Positions 12,383 to 20,164 of a DNA stretch of 20,164 nt are shown piece after piece. The notes under the pieces were generated by a model. It had not been told where the DNA came from and searched no databases. It worked only from the letters and a program-made list of their open reading frames with translations. Origin of the DNA: Actinobacteria bacterium UBA2184 (lineage in GTDB: Bacteria; Actinomycetota; Coriobacteriia; Anaerosomatales; Anaerosomataceae); NCBI GenBank assembly GCA_002328745.1, contig DCVQ01000018.1, positions 4,140-24,303 of the forward strand, written 5' to 3'. Position 1 is the stretch's first letter. Each line of letters begins with the position of its first letter. The position numbers and the translations under genes are program-made.

Positions 12383-12721
12383 ATGGCAGGGAAGTACGAA
12401 CTGACAGCAGCAGCCAACGGCGAGTTCATGTTCAATCTGAAGGCCGGCAACGCGCAGACGATCCTCACGAGCGAGCGCTACAAGGCCAAGGCAAGCGCGC
12501 TTCAGGGTATCGAGTCGGTGCGCAAGAACGGCGTGATCGACGAGAGGTTCGATCGCAGGACTGCGAAGGACGGCAGCCCGTATTTCGCGCTTAAGGCCAG
12601 CAACGGCCAGGATATCGGGCGCAGCCAGATGTACGCGTCCAAGGCCACGATGGAGAACGGCATCGCCTCGGTGAAGGCCAATGCGGCTGATGCCGCGCTC
12701 GAGGACCTCACCGCCGGGTAG
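12383..12721 (+). CDS. YegP/DUF1508 family protein, tandem repeat
   Basis: The product is 112 residues built of two homologous units of about 50 residues: KYELTAAANGEFMFNLKAGNAQTILTSERYKAKASALQGIESVRKN and DGSPYFALKASNGQDIGRSQMYASKATMENGIASVKANA. Each has the F-x-L-K-A-x-N-G-Q-x-I pattern of the DUF1508 fold. E. coli YegP is the well-known two-unit member; its function is unknown. ATG 12383 has GAGGAG five bases upstream, while ATG 12380 is only two bases away, so the second Met is preferred. It is transcribed divergently from the sigma factor gene. Confidence 0.9.
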   Translation: MAGKYELTAAANGEFMFNLKAGNAQTILTSERYKAKASALQGIESVRKNGVIDERFDRRTAKDGSPYFALKASNGQDIGRSQMYASKATMENGIASVKANAADAALEDLTAG

Positions 12722-12779
12722 AGCGTCATCCAGGCATATCTGGGAGACCGCGCGCGACTTCGATGTCGCGGCCCGCTGC

Positions 12780-12785
12780 TATACT
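12780..12785 (+). promoter_or_regulatory. Candidate -10 element for the holin-like gene
   Basis: TATACT matches five of six consensus bases and lies 43 bases before the start codon. No clear -35 is seen; the upstream CGAC-TTCGAT-GTCG (12755-12768) is a small palindrome. Confidence 0.4.
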
Positions 12786-12827
12786 GGCTGAGGCTGTATC
12801 CGGCACGTCGAAAGGGGCGAGGGAGTC

Positions 12828-13178
12828 ATGCATTTCATCCTGCGCATGCTCATATCGGCGGGAGCCATATTCGGCGTGGCGTACCTCACCGGAGGTTCGC
12901 TGCTGGGCCCGATGGACTTCTGGCCGACCGCCGTGTTCGCGGCGGTCATACTCGGCATCGCCAACGCGTTCATCAAGCCCGTGCTGCACGTGCTGACGTT
13001 CCCGATCACGCTCCTCACGCTCGGGCTTTTCGCGCTCGTTATCAACGCCGCGATGATCTACCTCGTAGAGGCCATCGTCCCCGGCTTCAACACGGTGGGT
13101 CTCTGGCAGACGATCGTGGCGTCGATCATCATCTCGATCGTCAGCTCGATCGGGAGCTCGCTCGTCGGCGCGGACTAG
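12828..13178 (+). CDS. PhageHolin4/YvlD-like membrane protein
   Basis: The product is 116 residues with four membrane helices (about 3-22, 30-50, 57-80, 90-112). The pattern FWPTAVFAAVILGIANAFIKPVLHVLTFPITLLTLGLFALVINAAMIYLVEAIVPGF is typical of the phage holin family 4/YvlD group, chromosomal membrane proteins of unknown role despite the name. GAGGGAG lies just before ATG 12828, and TATACT (12780) may be its promoter. The stop is three bases before the rapZ start, so it probably leads the rapZ-yvcK-whiA transcript. In many actinobacteria uvrC occupies this position instead. Confidence 0.88.
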   Translation: MHFILRMLISAGAIFGVAYLTGGSLLGPMDFWPTAVFAAVILGIANAFIKPVLHVLTFPITLLTLGLFALVINAAMIYLVEAIVPGFNTVGLWQTIVASIIISIVSSIGSSLVGAD

Positions 13179-13181
13179 CGC

Positions 13182-14105
13182 GTGGATGCGACGGCAGACA
13201 TATCCGCGGCGGACGACAACGACGCTGAGGGAGCCGAGCGCGACTTCGTGCTGATCACCGGGATGTCCGGCGCGGGGCGCAGCGAGGCGATCCACACGTT
13301 CGAGGACCTCGGCTACTTCTGCATCGACAACCTGCCGCCGGCGTTGCTGGGGCAGCTCGTGGCGCTCACGGTGCTGCCGGGCAGCCGCATCCGGCGGGTC
13401 GCGGTCGTCTGCGACGTGCGCGGCGGCGAGTTCTTCGAGGAGCTCTCGGCCGAGCTCGACGACCTCGAGCTCGTGGGTCATCCGTTCCGCATCCTGTTCC
13501 TCACGGCCGACGACCGAACGCTCGTCGCCCGCTACAAGGAGACGCGCCGTCGCCATCCGCTCATCGAGGCTGGCTCGGTGGCCGAGAGCATCGCCGCGGA
13601 GCGCGTGCAGGTCGAGGCCATCCTGGAGCGCGCCGACCTCGTCATCGACACGAGCACGCTCCGGCCGCAGGAGCTTCGCGCGCTGATCCGCGAGAAGTTC
13701 GTCCTGGCCGGCCGCGAGACGCAGCTCACCGTCACGGTCTCGTCGTTCGGCTTCAAGTACGGTCTGCCCATCGACGCGGACATCGTCATGGACGTGCGCT
13801 TCCTGCCCAACCCCTACTATCACGACCGTCTTCGTTCGAAGACCGGCCTCGACCGGACGGTACGCTCCTTCGTGCTCGACAAGCCGGAAACCGCGATCTT
13901 CCTCGAGCGCTGGTGCTCGCTCCTCGACTTCCTGCTGCCCAACTACCTGTCCGAGGGCAAGAGCCAGCTCAACATCACGCTCGGCTGCACCGGCGGGATG
14001 CACCGCAGCGTGGTGCTCGCCGAGAAGACCGCCGAGCACATCCGCTCGCTGGGCTTCCCGGTCGCGGTGAGCCATCGCGACATCGCGAAGGACAAGAACC
14101 GCTGA
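13182..14105 (+). CDS. rapZ: RapZ/YvcJ family nucleotide-binding protein
   Basis: The product is 307 residues, a P-loop protein that binds nucleotides. The E. coli homologue is an RNA-binding adaptor controlling GlmS, while the gram-positive role (YvcJ) is less clear. The P-loop reads GMSGAGRS (27-34), with Arg replacing the usual Lys as I recall for actinobacterial members. DLGYFCIDNLPP (42-53) and the C-terminal IGCTGGMHRSV-type segment (268-277, LGCTGGMHRSV) are diagnostic. An extra acidic N-terminal ~20 residues precedes the P-loop. The start GTG 13182 lacks a good Shine-Dalgarno site and probably relies on coupling to the gene ending at 13178. The stop overlaps the yvcK start by one base (TGATG). 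Confidence 0.95.
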   Translation: MDATADISAADDNDAEGAERDFVLITGMSGAGRSEAIHTFEDLGYFCIDNLPPALLGQLVALTVLPGSRIRRVAVVCDVRGGEFFEELSAELDDLELVGHPFRILFLTADDRTLVARYKETRRRHPLIEAGSVAESIAAERVQVEAILERADLVIDTSTLRPQELRALIREKFVLAGRETQLTVTVSSFGFKYGLPIDADIVMDVRFLPNPYYHDRLRSKTGLDRTVRSFVLDKPETAIFLERWCSLLDFLLPNYLSEGKSQLNITLGCTGGMHRSVVLAEKTAEHIRSLGFPVAVSHRDIAKDKNR

Positions 14106-15028
14106 TGGGCGCGCGTCGGGCCGTAGCCATCGGCGGGGGCACCGGGCTGCCGCTCGTTCTCGGATGCCTCCTGCGCGGCGGGTTCGATACGACCGCGGTC
14201 GTGACGATGGCCGATGACGGCGGCTCCTCCGGGCAGCTGCGGCGCGAGCTCGGCATCCTTCCGCCGGGCGACATCCGCAACTGCCTCGTGGCGCTCGCCG
14301 AACCGGGCAACGAGCTCGCGCGCGTCTTCCAGTACCGCTTCGCCGAAGGCGAGGGCCTTGCCGGGCATGCGCTCGGCAACCTCGTCATCGCGGCGCTCAC
14401 CGACCTCGAAGGCGGGTTCGCCGAGGCGGTCGAGGAGGCGGCCCGGCTGCTCGGCGTGCGGGGGCGCGTGCTGCCTTCGACGCTCGAAAACGTGGTCCTC
14501 TCGGGCCGCGATGGGGCGGGCAACCTCATCACGGGCCAGGCCAACGTGGCCGTGAGCGATGCCCCTATCTCGACCGTGTGCATGGAGCCCGAGGCGCCCG
14601 CCGGCTACACACCGGCGCTCGATGCGATACGCCGGGCGGACGTCATCGTGATCGGCCCGGGGAGCCTGTTCACCAGCATCATCCCGAACTTCCTCGTGGA
14701 CGGAGTGGTGCAGGCACTCCGCGAGAGCGATGCGCGTGTCGTGTACGTGTGCAACGTCGCCAATCTTCGCGGTGAGACGCACGGGATGGACGCGGCCGAT
14801 CACGTCGACGCGCTCGTGCGCCACGGGTTGGGTGGCTTGATCGACGTGGCCGTGGTGCACGCGCCGGCATCCGACGCTGGCATCGAGGCCGTCGTCGGGA
14901 GCGAGGCGGTGGTCGCGCGCATCCGCGAGCAGGGCATCGGCGCGGTCGTCGCCGACCTTGCGGACCCGGGCGATCCCGTTCGGCATGCACCCGACCGTCT
15001 CCATGACGCGCTCGCGGAGGTGTGGTGA
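14105..15028 (+). CDS. yvcK: YvcK family protein (gluconeogenesis factor-like)
   Basis: The product is 307 residues, of the CofD-like/YvcK family, which binds UDP-sugars and links cell-wall precursor supply to growth on gluconeogenic carbon in firmicutes and mycobacteria. The fold-defining segments are AIGGGTGL (8-15), VTMADDGGSSGQLRRELGILPPGDIRNCLVALA (36-68) and DVIVIGPGSLFTSIIPNFLV. The family's usual length is 310-330 residues, so it is essentially full length. ATG 14105 overlaps the rapZ stop in TGATG, and its own stop overlaps the whiA start the same way, giving a tightly coupled operon. Confidence 0.96.
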   Translation: MGARRAVAIGGGTGLPLVLGCLLRGGFDTTAVVTMADDGGSSGQLRRELGILPPGDIRNCLVALAEPGNELARVFQYRFAEGEGLAGHALGNLVIAALTDLEGGFAEAVEEAARLLGVRGRVLPSTLENVVLSGRDGAGNLITGQANVAVSDAPISTVCMEPEAPAGYTPALDAIRRADVIVIGPGSLFTSIIPNFLVDGVVQALRESDARVVYVCNVANLRGETHGMDAADHVDALVRHGLGGLIDVAVVHAPASDAGIEAVVGSEAVVARIREQGIGAVVADLADPGDPVRHAPDRLHDALAEVW

Positions 15029-15954
15029 TGTCGTTCACCGCCGAAGTGAAAGAAGAACTCGCGCGCGTGGAGAACACCAAGGCATGCTGCGCGCGCGCCG
15101 AGCTCTCGGCGCTCATACGCGTCGAGGGCACGCTGCACTACACGGGTAGCGGGCGCTACCGTCTCGAGATCGCCACGGAGACGGCGCCGGTCGCCCGCAA
15201 GGCCATCAAGCTGCTGCGCAGCACCTTCGGCCTCACGACGGAGCTCACGGTCCGCCGCTCGGTGCTGCACAAGTCCAACAACTACCTGATCACGGTCATC
15301 CACCAGCCGGGCCTCTCCGACGCGCTCCAGCAGCTCGGCATCCTGGATCGCACGCTCGCCCCCCTTTACTCGGTGCCGCCTTCGCTCGTGAAGAAGGACT
15401 GCTGCGCTATCGCGTACCTACGCGGCACGTTCCTCGGCGGAGGCTTCGTGGCAGACCCGCACGGCGACTTCCACTTCGAGCTCACCGCCGAGACGGAGCA
15501 GGTCGCCGACGACCTCGTCAAGCTCATGGCGCGCTTCGACATGCCCGCCCGCGTGACGAGCCGGCGCGGCTCGTTCGCGGTGTACCTCAAGGGCGCGGAG
15601 CCGATCGTGACGTTCCTGGCGCACGTGGGGGCGCATCGCGCGCTGTTGCGCACCGAGGACGTGCGCATCATCAAGGAGATGCGCAACGACGTGAACCGGC
15701 TGGTGAACGCCGAGACCGCCAACCTGCTGAAGACCGCCAACGCGGCGGCCGAGCAGGTGGCCGCGGTCCGCACGATAGAGCGCTCGCGCGGACTCGACGC
15801 GTTGCCGCCCGCGCTGCGCGAGATCGCCGCGCTGCGCCTGGAGTACCCCGAGGTCAGCCTGCGGGAGCTCGGCGAGCTGGCCGACCCGCCGCTCTCCAAG
15901 TCCGCGGTCTACCACCGCATCAGGCGGCTGGAGGAACTGGCGGCCGAGGGGTAG
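15028..15954 (+). CDS. whiA: WhiA DNA-binding protein
   Basis: The product is 308 residues. WhiA is conserved in gram-positive bacteria. In Streptomyces it activates sporulation genes; elsewhere it influences division and chromosome segregation. The N-terminal domain starts FTAEVKEELARVENTKACCARAELSALIR and carries the degenerate LAGLIDADG fold, including RGTFLGGGFVADPHGDFHFEL (about 134-154). The C-terminal helix-turn-helix reads ALREIAALRLEYPEVSLRELGELADPPLSKSAVYHRIRRLEELA. ATG 15028 is chosen because GGAGG (15016-15020) lies seven bases upstream; the GTG codons at 15022 and 15025 are too close. The 8-bp hairpin at 15962-15984 follows the stop. Confidence 0.97.
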   Translation: MSFTAEVKEELARVENTKACCARAELSALIRVEGTLHYTGSGRYRLEIATETAPVARKAIKLLRSTFGLTTELTVRRSVLHKSNNYLITVIHQPGLSDALQQLGILDRTLAPLYSVPPSLVKKDCCAIAYLRGTFLGGGFVADPHGDFHFELTAETEQVADDLVKLMARFDMPARVTSRRGSFAVYLKGAEPIVTFLAHVGAHRALLRTEDVRIIKEMRNDVNRLVNAETANLLKTANAAAEQVAAVRTIERSRGLDALPPALREIAALRLEYPEVSLRELGELADPPLSKSAVYHRIRRLEELAAEG

Positions 15955-15961
15955 GTACCGT

Positions 15962-15984
15962 AGCGGGAGGCATCCGCTCCCGCT
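15962..15984 (+). terminator. Hairpin after whiA
   Basis: AGCGGGAG (15962-15969), a 7-nt loop, and CTCCCGCT (15977-15984) form a perfect 8-bp stem, 8 bases after the whiA stop. The tail CGTGCTTGTACGG has few U residues. It separates the rapZ-yvcK-whiA unit from the glycolytic operon. Confidence 0.6.
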
Positions 15985-16003
15985 CGTGCTTGTACGGTTC
16001 AGT

Positions 16004-16009
16004 TACTAT
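16004..16009 (+). promoter_or_regulatory. Candidate -10 element for the glycolytic operon
   Basis: TACTAT lies 61 bases upstream of the gap start, after the whiA hairpin. No good -35 is seen at the proper distance; that region overlaps the 3' side of the hairpin. Confidence 0.35.
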
Positions 16010-16069
16010 GTTCTCGGGCCGCACGGCTTCGAGGACCGTCGGCAAACGTCGTTCGAGGAGGGGTACCAC

Positions 16070-17071
<1,002 letters not shown>

Positions 17072-17084
17072 GCGGCTTCTGTAG

Positions 17085-17111
17085 GCGAGGCGTCCCTGGG
17101 GGGCGCCTCGC
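17085..17111 (+). terminator. Hairpin between gap and pgk
   Basis: GCGAGGCG (17085-17092) and CGCCTCGC (17104-17111) form an 8-bp stem with an 11-nt loop, 14 bases after the gap stop. There is no U-tract. It could be a partial terminator or an mRNA-stabilising structure that raises gap expression relative to pgk. Confidence 0.45.
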
Positions 17112-17187
17112 TTCACGCTCGGGCCCGACGCGGCCCGGAGGGCACCGCTGCAGCGACCGACTCGACCGCTTTTCGTCCGGAGGGGCC

Positions 17188-18375
17188 ATGTTCTCGAAGA
17201 AGACCGTCAAAGACGTCGACGTCCGCGGCAAGCGCGTGCTCGTGCGCGTCGACTTCAACGTGCCGCTCGCCGAAGGCGCCGTGAGCGATGACACCCGCAT
17301 CCGCGCGGCGCTCCCCACGATCCGTTACCTCATCGACCACGGGGCGCGCGTGATCCTCATGAGCCACCTCGGCAGGCCCACGGGCGAGCCCGATCCGCAG
17401 TACTCGCTCAAGCCGGTGCGCCGCTCTCTGCAGCGTCTCATCGGGCGCAACGTGGCGTTCTCGCCCGAGATCGTGGGGCCCGAGGCCGAAGAGGCCGTCT
17501 CCCGCATGATCGACGGCGAGATCCTCATGCTCGAGAACGTGCGCTTCGATCCGGGCGAGAAGGCCAACGACCCCGTGTTTGCCAAGAAGCTCGCTGCGCT
17601 CGGCGACCTGTACGTCAACGACGCCTTCGGCGCGGCGCACCGGGCGCACGCCTCCACCGCCGGGGTGGCCGGCTATCTGCCGGCGTACGCCGGTATGCTG
17701 CTCGCGCGCGAAGTGGAGACGCTCAACGGCATCCTCACCGATCCCGATCGGCCCTTCGTGGCGATCCTCGGCGGCAGCAAGGTGAGCGACAAGTTCGGCG
17801 TGATCGACAAGCTCATCGACTGCTGCGACTCGCTGCTCATCGGCGGGGGCATGGCGTTCACCTTCCTGGTGGCCAAAGGCCTCGAGGTGGGCGACTCGAT
17901 CGTCGAGGCCGACTGGGTGGAGCCCGCGAAGAAGATGCTCGAGAAAGCGCGCGAGGCGCGCGTCGACCTCATCTTGCCGACCGACTTCGTGATCGCAGCC
18001 GAGATCGCCGAGGACGTCGAGACCCGCATCGTCGGGCGCGAGGAGATCCCGGTGGGGATGAAGGGCCTCGATATCGGGCCGAGCACCATCGAGCTCTACA
18101 AGGGCGAGATCGCCTCGGCCAGGACGATCTTCTGGAACGGCCCGATGGGCGTCTTCGAGATGACCCCGTTCGAGGCGGGGACGCGAGAGGTGGCGGTCGC
18201 GGTCGGGCGCAACAACCGCGCGCAGTCCATCATCGGCGGCGGCGATTCGGTGGCCGCGCTCAAGAAGTTCGGGCTGGAGGACCGCGTCACCTTCGTCTCG
18301 ACGGGCGGTGGCGCTTCGATGAAGCTGCTCGAGGGGGCGCACCTGCCGGGTGTCGACTCCCTCCTGGACGCGTAA
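17188..18375 (+). CDS. pgk: Phosphoglycerate kinase
   Basis: The product is 395 residues, the usual bacterial length, and transfers phosphate from 1,3-bisphosphoglycerate to ADP. Motifs are RVDFNVP (20-26), SHLGRPTG (59-66), ENVRFDPGEKAND, GGSKVSDK, WNGPMGVFE, GGGDSVAA (350-357) and STGGGASMKLLEG near the C-terminus. These cover the 3-phosphoglycerate site in the N-domain and the nucleotide site in the C-domain. ATG 17188 follows GGAGGGG (17179-17185). The stop is nine bases before tpiA, so they are co-transcribed. Confidence 0.98.
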   Translation: MFSKKTVKDVDVRGKRVLVRVDFNVPLAEGAVSDDTRIRAALPTIRYLIDHGARVILMSHLGRPTGEPDPQYSLKPVRRSLQRLIGRNVAFSPEIVGPEAEEAVSRMIDGEILMLENVRFDPGEKANDPVFAKKLAALGDLYVNDAFGAAHRAHASTAGVAGYLPAYAGMLLAREVETLNGILTDPDRPFVAILGGSKVSDKFGVIDKLIDCCDSLLIGGGMAFTFLVAKGLEVGDSIVEADWVEPAKKMLEKAREARVDLILPTDFVIAAEIAEDVETRIVGREEIPVGMKGLDIGPSTIELYKGEIASARTIFWNGPMGVFEMTPFEAGTREVAVAVGRNNRAQSIIGGGDSVAALKKFGLEDRVTFVSTGGGASMKLLEGAHLPGVDSLLDA

Positions 18376-18384
18376 GGAGCTCAC

Positions 18385-19152
18385 ATGAATCGTCGCATGC
18401 TGGTCGCGGGCAACTGGAAGATGTACACCACGTCGGGCGAGGGCGCTCTGCTCATCGAGGACCTTGCGCCGCTGGTGGATGGCTTCTGGGACGACGTCGA
18501 GATCGCCGTCTGCCCGCCGTTCACGGGGCTCAAGGCCGCCTCCACCGTGATCGAGCTCGATCACCTCACGCTCTCCCTCGGCGCGCAGGACGTGCACTGG
18601 GAGGCCGAGGGCGCGTTCACCGGCGCCATCGCGCCGCGGATGCTCGCCGACCTGCGGTGCGACTACGTCATCGTGGGGCATTCCGAGCGCCGCGAGTACT
18701 TCGGCGACACGAACGAGACCGTGAACAAGAAGGTCCGCGCGACGTTCGACGCCGGGATGGTGCCGATCATGTGCTGCGGCGAGACCCTGGCGACTCGCGA
18801 GGCGATGGAGACCGACAGCTTCGTGCGTGCGCAGGTGATGGAGGGCGCGGCGGGCCTGTCCGCCGAGGAGGCCGCGACGCTCGTGATCGCCTACGAACCC
18901 ATCTGGGCCATCGGCACCGGTCGCACCCCCACGCCTGAGGCCGCGAACGATGTGTGCCGCTCTATCCGCGCCACCATCGGCGCGATGTACGGCCCACCGG
19001 CGGCGAAGGCATGTCGCATCCTGTACGGCGGTTCGGTCAAGCCCGAGAACGCCGCCATGTTCTTCTCCGAGCCCGACATCGACGGCGCGCTCGTGGGTGG
19101 CGCGGCGCTCAAGGCCGACTCGTTCGCCGACATCGCGAAAGCCGCCCGCTAG
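18385..19152 (+). CDS. tpiA: Triosephosphate isomerase
   Basis: The product is 255 residues and interconverts dihydroxyacetone phosphate and glyceraldehyde 3-phosphate in a (beta/alpha)8 barrel. Catalytic residues are Lys12 (AGNWKMY), His99 (VIVGHSERREYFGDTNE) and Glu171 (IAYEPIWAIGTG). The phosphate-gripping loop GTGRTPTPE and YGGSVKPEN follow. AAGGAG lies just before ATG 18385. The stop TAG overlaps the GTG start of gpmI by one base. Confidence 0.98.
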   Translation: MNRRMLVAGNWKMYTTSGEGALLIEDLAPLVDGFWDDVEIAVCPPFTGLKAASTVIELDHLTLSLGAQDVHWEAEGAFTGAIAPRMLADLRCDYVIVGHSERREYFGDTNETVNKKVRATFDAGMVPIMCCGETLATREAMETDSFVRAQVMEGAAGLSAEEAATLVIAYEPIWAIGTGRTPTPEAANDVCRSIRATIGAMYGPPAAKACRILYGGSVKPENAAMFFSEPDIDGALVGGAALKADSFADIAKAAR

Positions 19153-20164
19153 TGGCACCCACGCGTCCCGTTGCGCTGATCATCATGGACGGGTTCGGCA
19201 TCGCCGGGCCCGGGCCCGGCAACGCGATCTCGCTCGCGCGCACGCCCAATCTGGACGCACTATTCGCTACCAGCCCGTGGACGACGCTTGCCGCGAGCGG
19301 CCGGGCAGTCGGCCTGCCCGAGGGGCAGATGGGCAACTCCGAGGTCGGGCACCTCAACATGGGGGCCGGGCGCGTCGTCTACCAGGAGCTCACGCGCATC
19401 GACTCGGCCATCGAGGACGGCTCGCTCGGCGAGAACGAGGTCCTGCGCGCGACGATCGACGCGGCGGTGGCCGGCGGCGGCGCGGTGCACTTCATGGGCC
19501 TCGTCTCCGACGGCGGGGTGCACAGCCACCAGGAACACCTCTACGCGCTCGTGCGGATGGCCGTCGCGCGTGGCGCCACGCGCATCTTCGTGCACGCGTT
19601 CCTCGACGGCCGCGACGTTCCGCCCACGAGTGGCGCAGGTTTCGTGGCCAAGCTCGAGACGGTGCTGGCCGGGATCGGCGCGGGCCGCGTGGCGACCGTG
19701 ATGGGCCGGTACTACGCGATGGACCGCGACAATCGCTGGGAGCGCGTGGAGCGCGCCTGGCGGGCGATGGCGCTCGGCGAGGGGGTGCCCTCGGCATCTG
19801 CGACCGACGCCATCGCGGCTTCGTACGCCGCGGGCGTGACCGATGAGTTCGTCGAGCCGGTGGTCGTCTCGGAAGGCGGCGTCCCGATCGGCACACTCGC
19901 CGACGGGGACGCGCTGGTGTTCTTCAACTTCCGGCCCGACCGCGCGCGCCAGATCACGCGTGCGTTGGTGGACCCGGCGTTCGGCGGGTTCGAACGTCCG
20001 GTGATGCCCGCGCTGCACTTCGCATGCCTCACCGAGTACGACCCGACGATCCCGGCGCCCGTTGCGTTCGCGAAGGACCTGCCGTGCTGCGTGCTGGCCG
20101 ACGTGATCGCCGAGGCCGGCCTGCGCCAGCTCCACATCGCCGAGACCGAGAAGTACGCGCACGT
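19152..20164 (+). CDS. gpmI: 2,3-bisphosphoglycerate-independent phosphoglycerate mutase (3' end outside window)
   Basis: The first 337 residues of a protein normally about 510 long are present. It converts 3-phosphoglycerate to 2-phosphoglycerate using two metal ions, usually Mn. The phosphatase domain start LIIMDGFG carries metal ligand Asp13, and GQMGNSEVGHLNMGAG carries the catalytic Ser63. The inserted transferase domain shows GLVSDGGVHSH, FLDGRDVPPTSG and MGRYYAMDRDNRWERVE. GTG 19152 is used because it overlaps the tpiA stop (TAGTG) and gives the correct N-terminus. No separate Shine-Dalgarno is evident, so reinitiation is likely. This co-factor-independent type is unrelated to GpmA. 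Confidence 0.97.
   Translation, partial: MAPTRPVALIIMDGFGIAGPGPGNAISLARTPNLDALFATSPWTTLAASGRAVGLPEGQMGNSEVGHLNMGAGRVVYQELTRIDSAIEDGSLGENEVLRATIDAAVAGGGAVHFMGLVSDGGVHSHQEHLYALVRMAVARGATRIFVHAFLDGRDVPPTSGAGFVAKLETVLAGIGAGRVATVMGRYYAMDRDNRWERVERAWRAMALGEGVPSASATDAIAASYAAGVTDEFVEPVVVSEGGVPIGTLADGDALVFFNFRPDRARQITRALVDPAFGGFERPVMPALHFACLTEYDPTIPAPVAFAKDLPCCVLADVIAEAGLRQLHIAETEKYAH

Noticed and set aside
12726..14075. Minus-strand open frame of 449 codons opposite the holin-like gene and rapZ
   Set aside because: It is a mirror of GC-rich coding sequence with low-complexity charged composition and no start signal. The plus-strand genes are clear.
17113..19158. Long minus-strand open frame (681 codons) opposite pgk and tpiA
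   Set aside because: It is antisense to two unmistakable glycolytic genes. Its translation is rich in His, Arg, Glu and Asp with no recognisable motif, the usual result of third-position GC bias.

Overview
The window comes from a high-GC bacterium that is probably an actinomycetote, and perhaps one of the anaerobic Coriobacteriia-type lineages. The basis is the rapZ-yvcK-whiA cluster, the actinobacterial form of the RapZ P-loop (arginine in place of lysine), GTG/TTG starts, TGATG/TAGTG gene junctions and hairpins without U-tracts. The phylum is an inference.

Layout. Positions 1-1098 hold the 3' part of an exporter-type ABC transporter. Positions ~1214-4857 look like an integron gene-cassette array with no integrase in view. 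Three attC-like sites (2136-2223, 2912-3006, 4771-4857) lie in the same orientation. Each has the RYYYAAC left core and a long imperfect inverted repeat in which the left arm carries two extra bases, C and A, where attC extrahelical bases are expected. The cassettes encode a lipoprotein, a SAM methyltransferase whose stop codon lies inside the attC core, and a single-pass membrane protein with a GIY-YIG-like protein. An IS30-family element (about 3694-4749) sits between the last cassette gene and its attC, whose right core is degenerate. Positions 4858-5863, minus strand, form a fluoride-response unit: fluoride riboswitch, overlapping terminator-like hairpin, crcB (fluoride channel) and a DUF190 gene. 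Positions 5856-10473 hold small accessory genes: two membrane proteins, a lipoprotein, a second methyltransferase, a GNAT acetyltransferase, a DUF4386-like membrane protein, a 525-nt gene-poor stretch with strong unexplained inverted repeats, and two hypothetical genes. Positions 10622-12222, minus strand, encode an ECF-like sigma factor with an unusual C-terminal extension, overlapping by 4 bases a gene for an eight-helix membrane protein. Positions 12383-13178 encode a DUF1508/YegP-like protein and a PhageHolin4/YvlD-like membrane protein.

Positions 13182-20164 are core chromosome: rapZ, yvcK and whiA with 1-base stop/start overlaps, then the glycolytic run gap, pgk, tpiA, gpmI (3' end outside the window). 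This run covers triose-phosphate isomerisation through 2-phosphoglycerate formation.

The most unusual parts are the integrase-less cassette array, since integrons are uncommon in Actinomycetota, the structured region 9154-9532, and the sigma factor/membrane protein pair. No rRNA, tRNA or CRISPR array was recognised.
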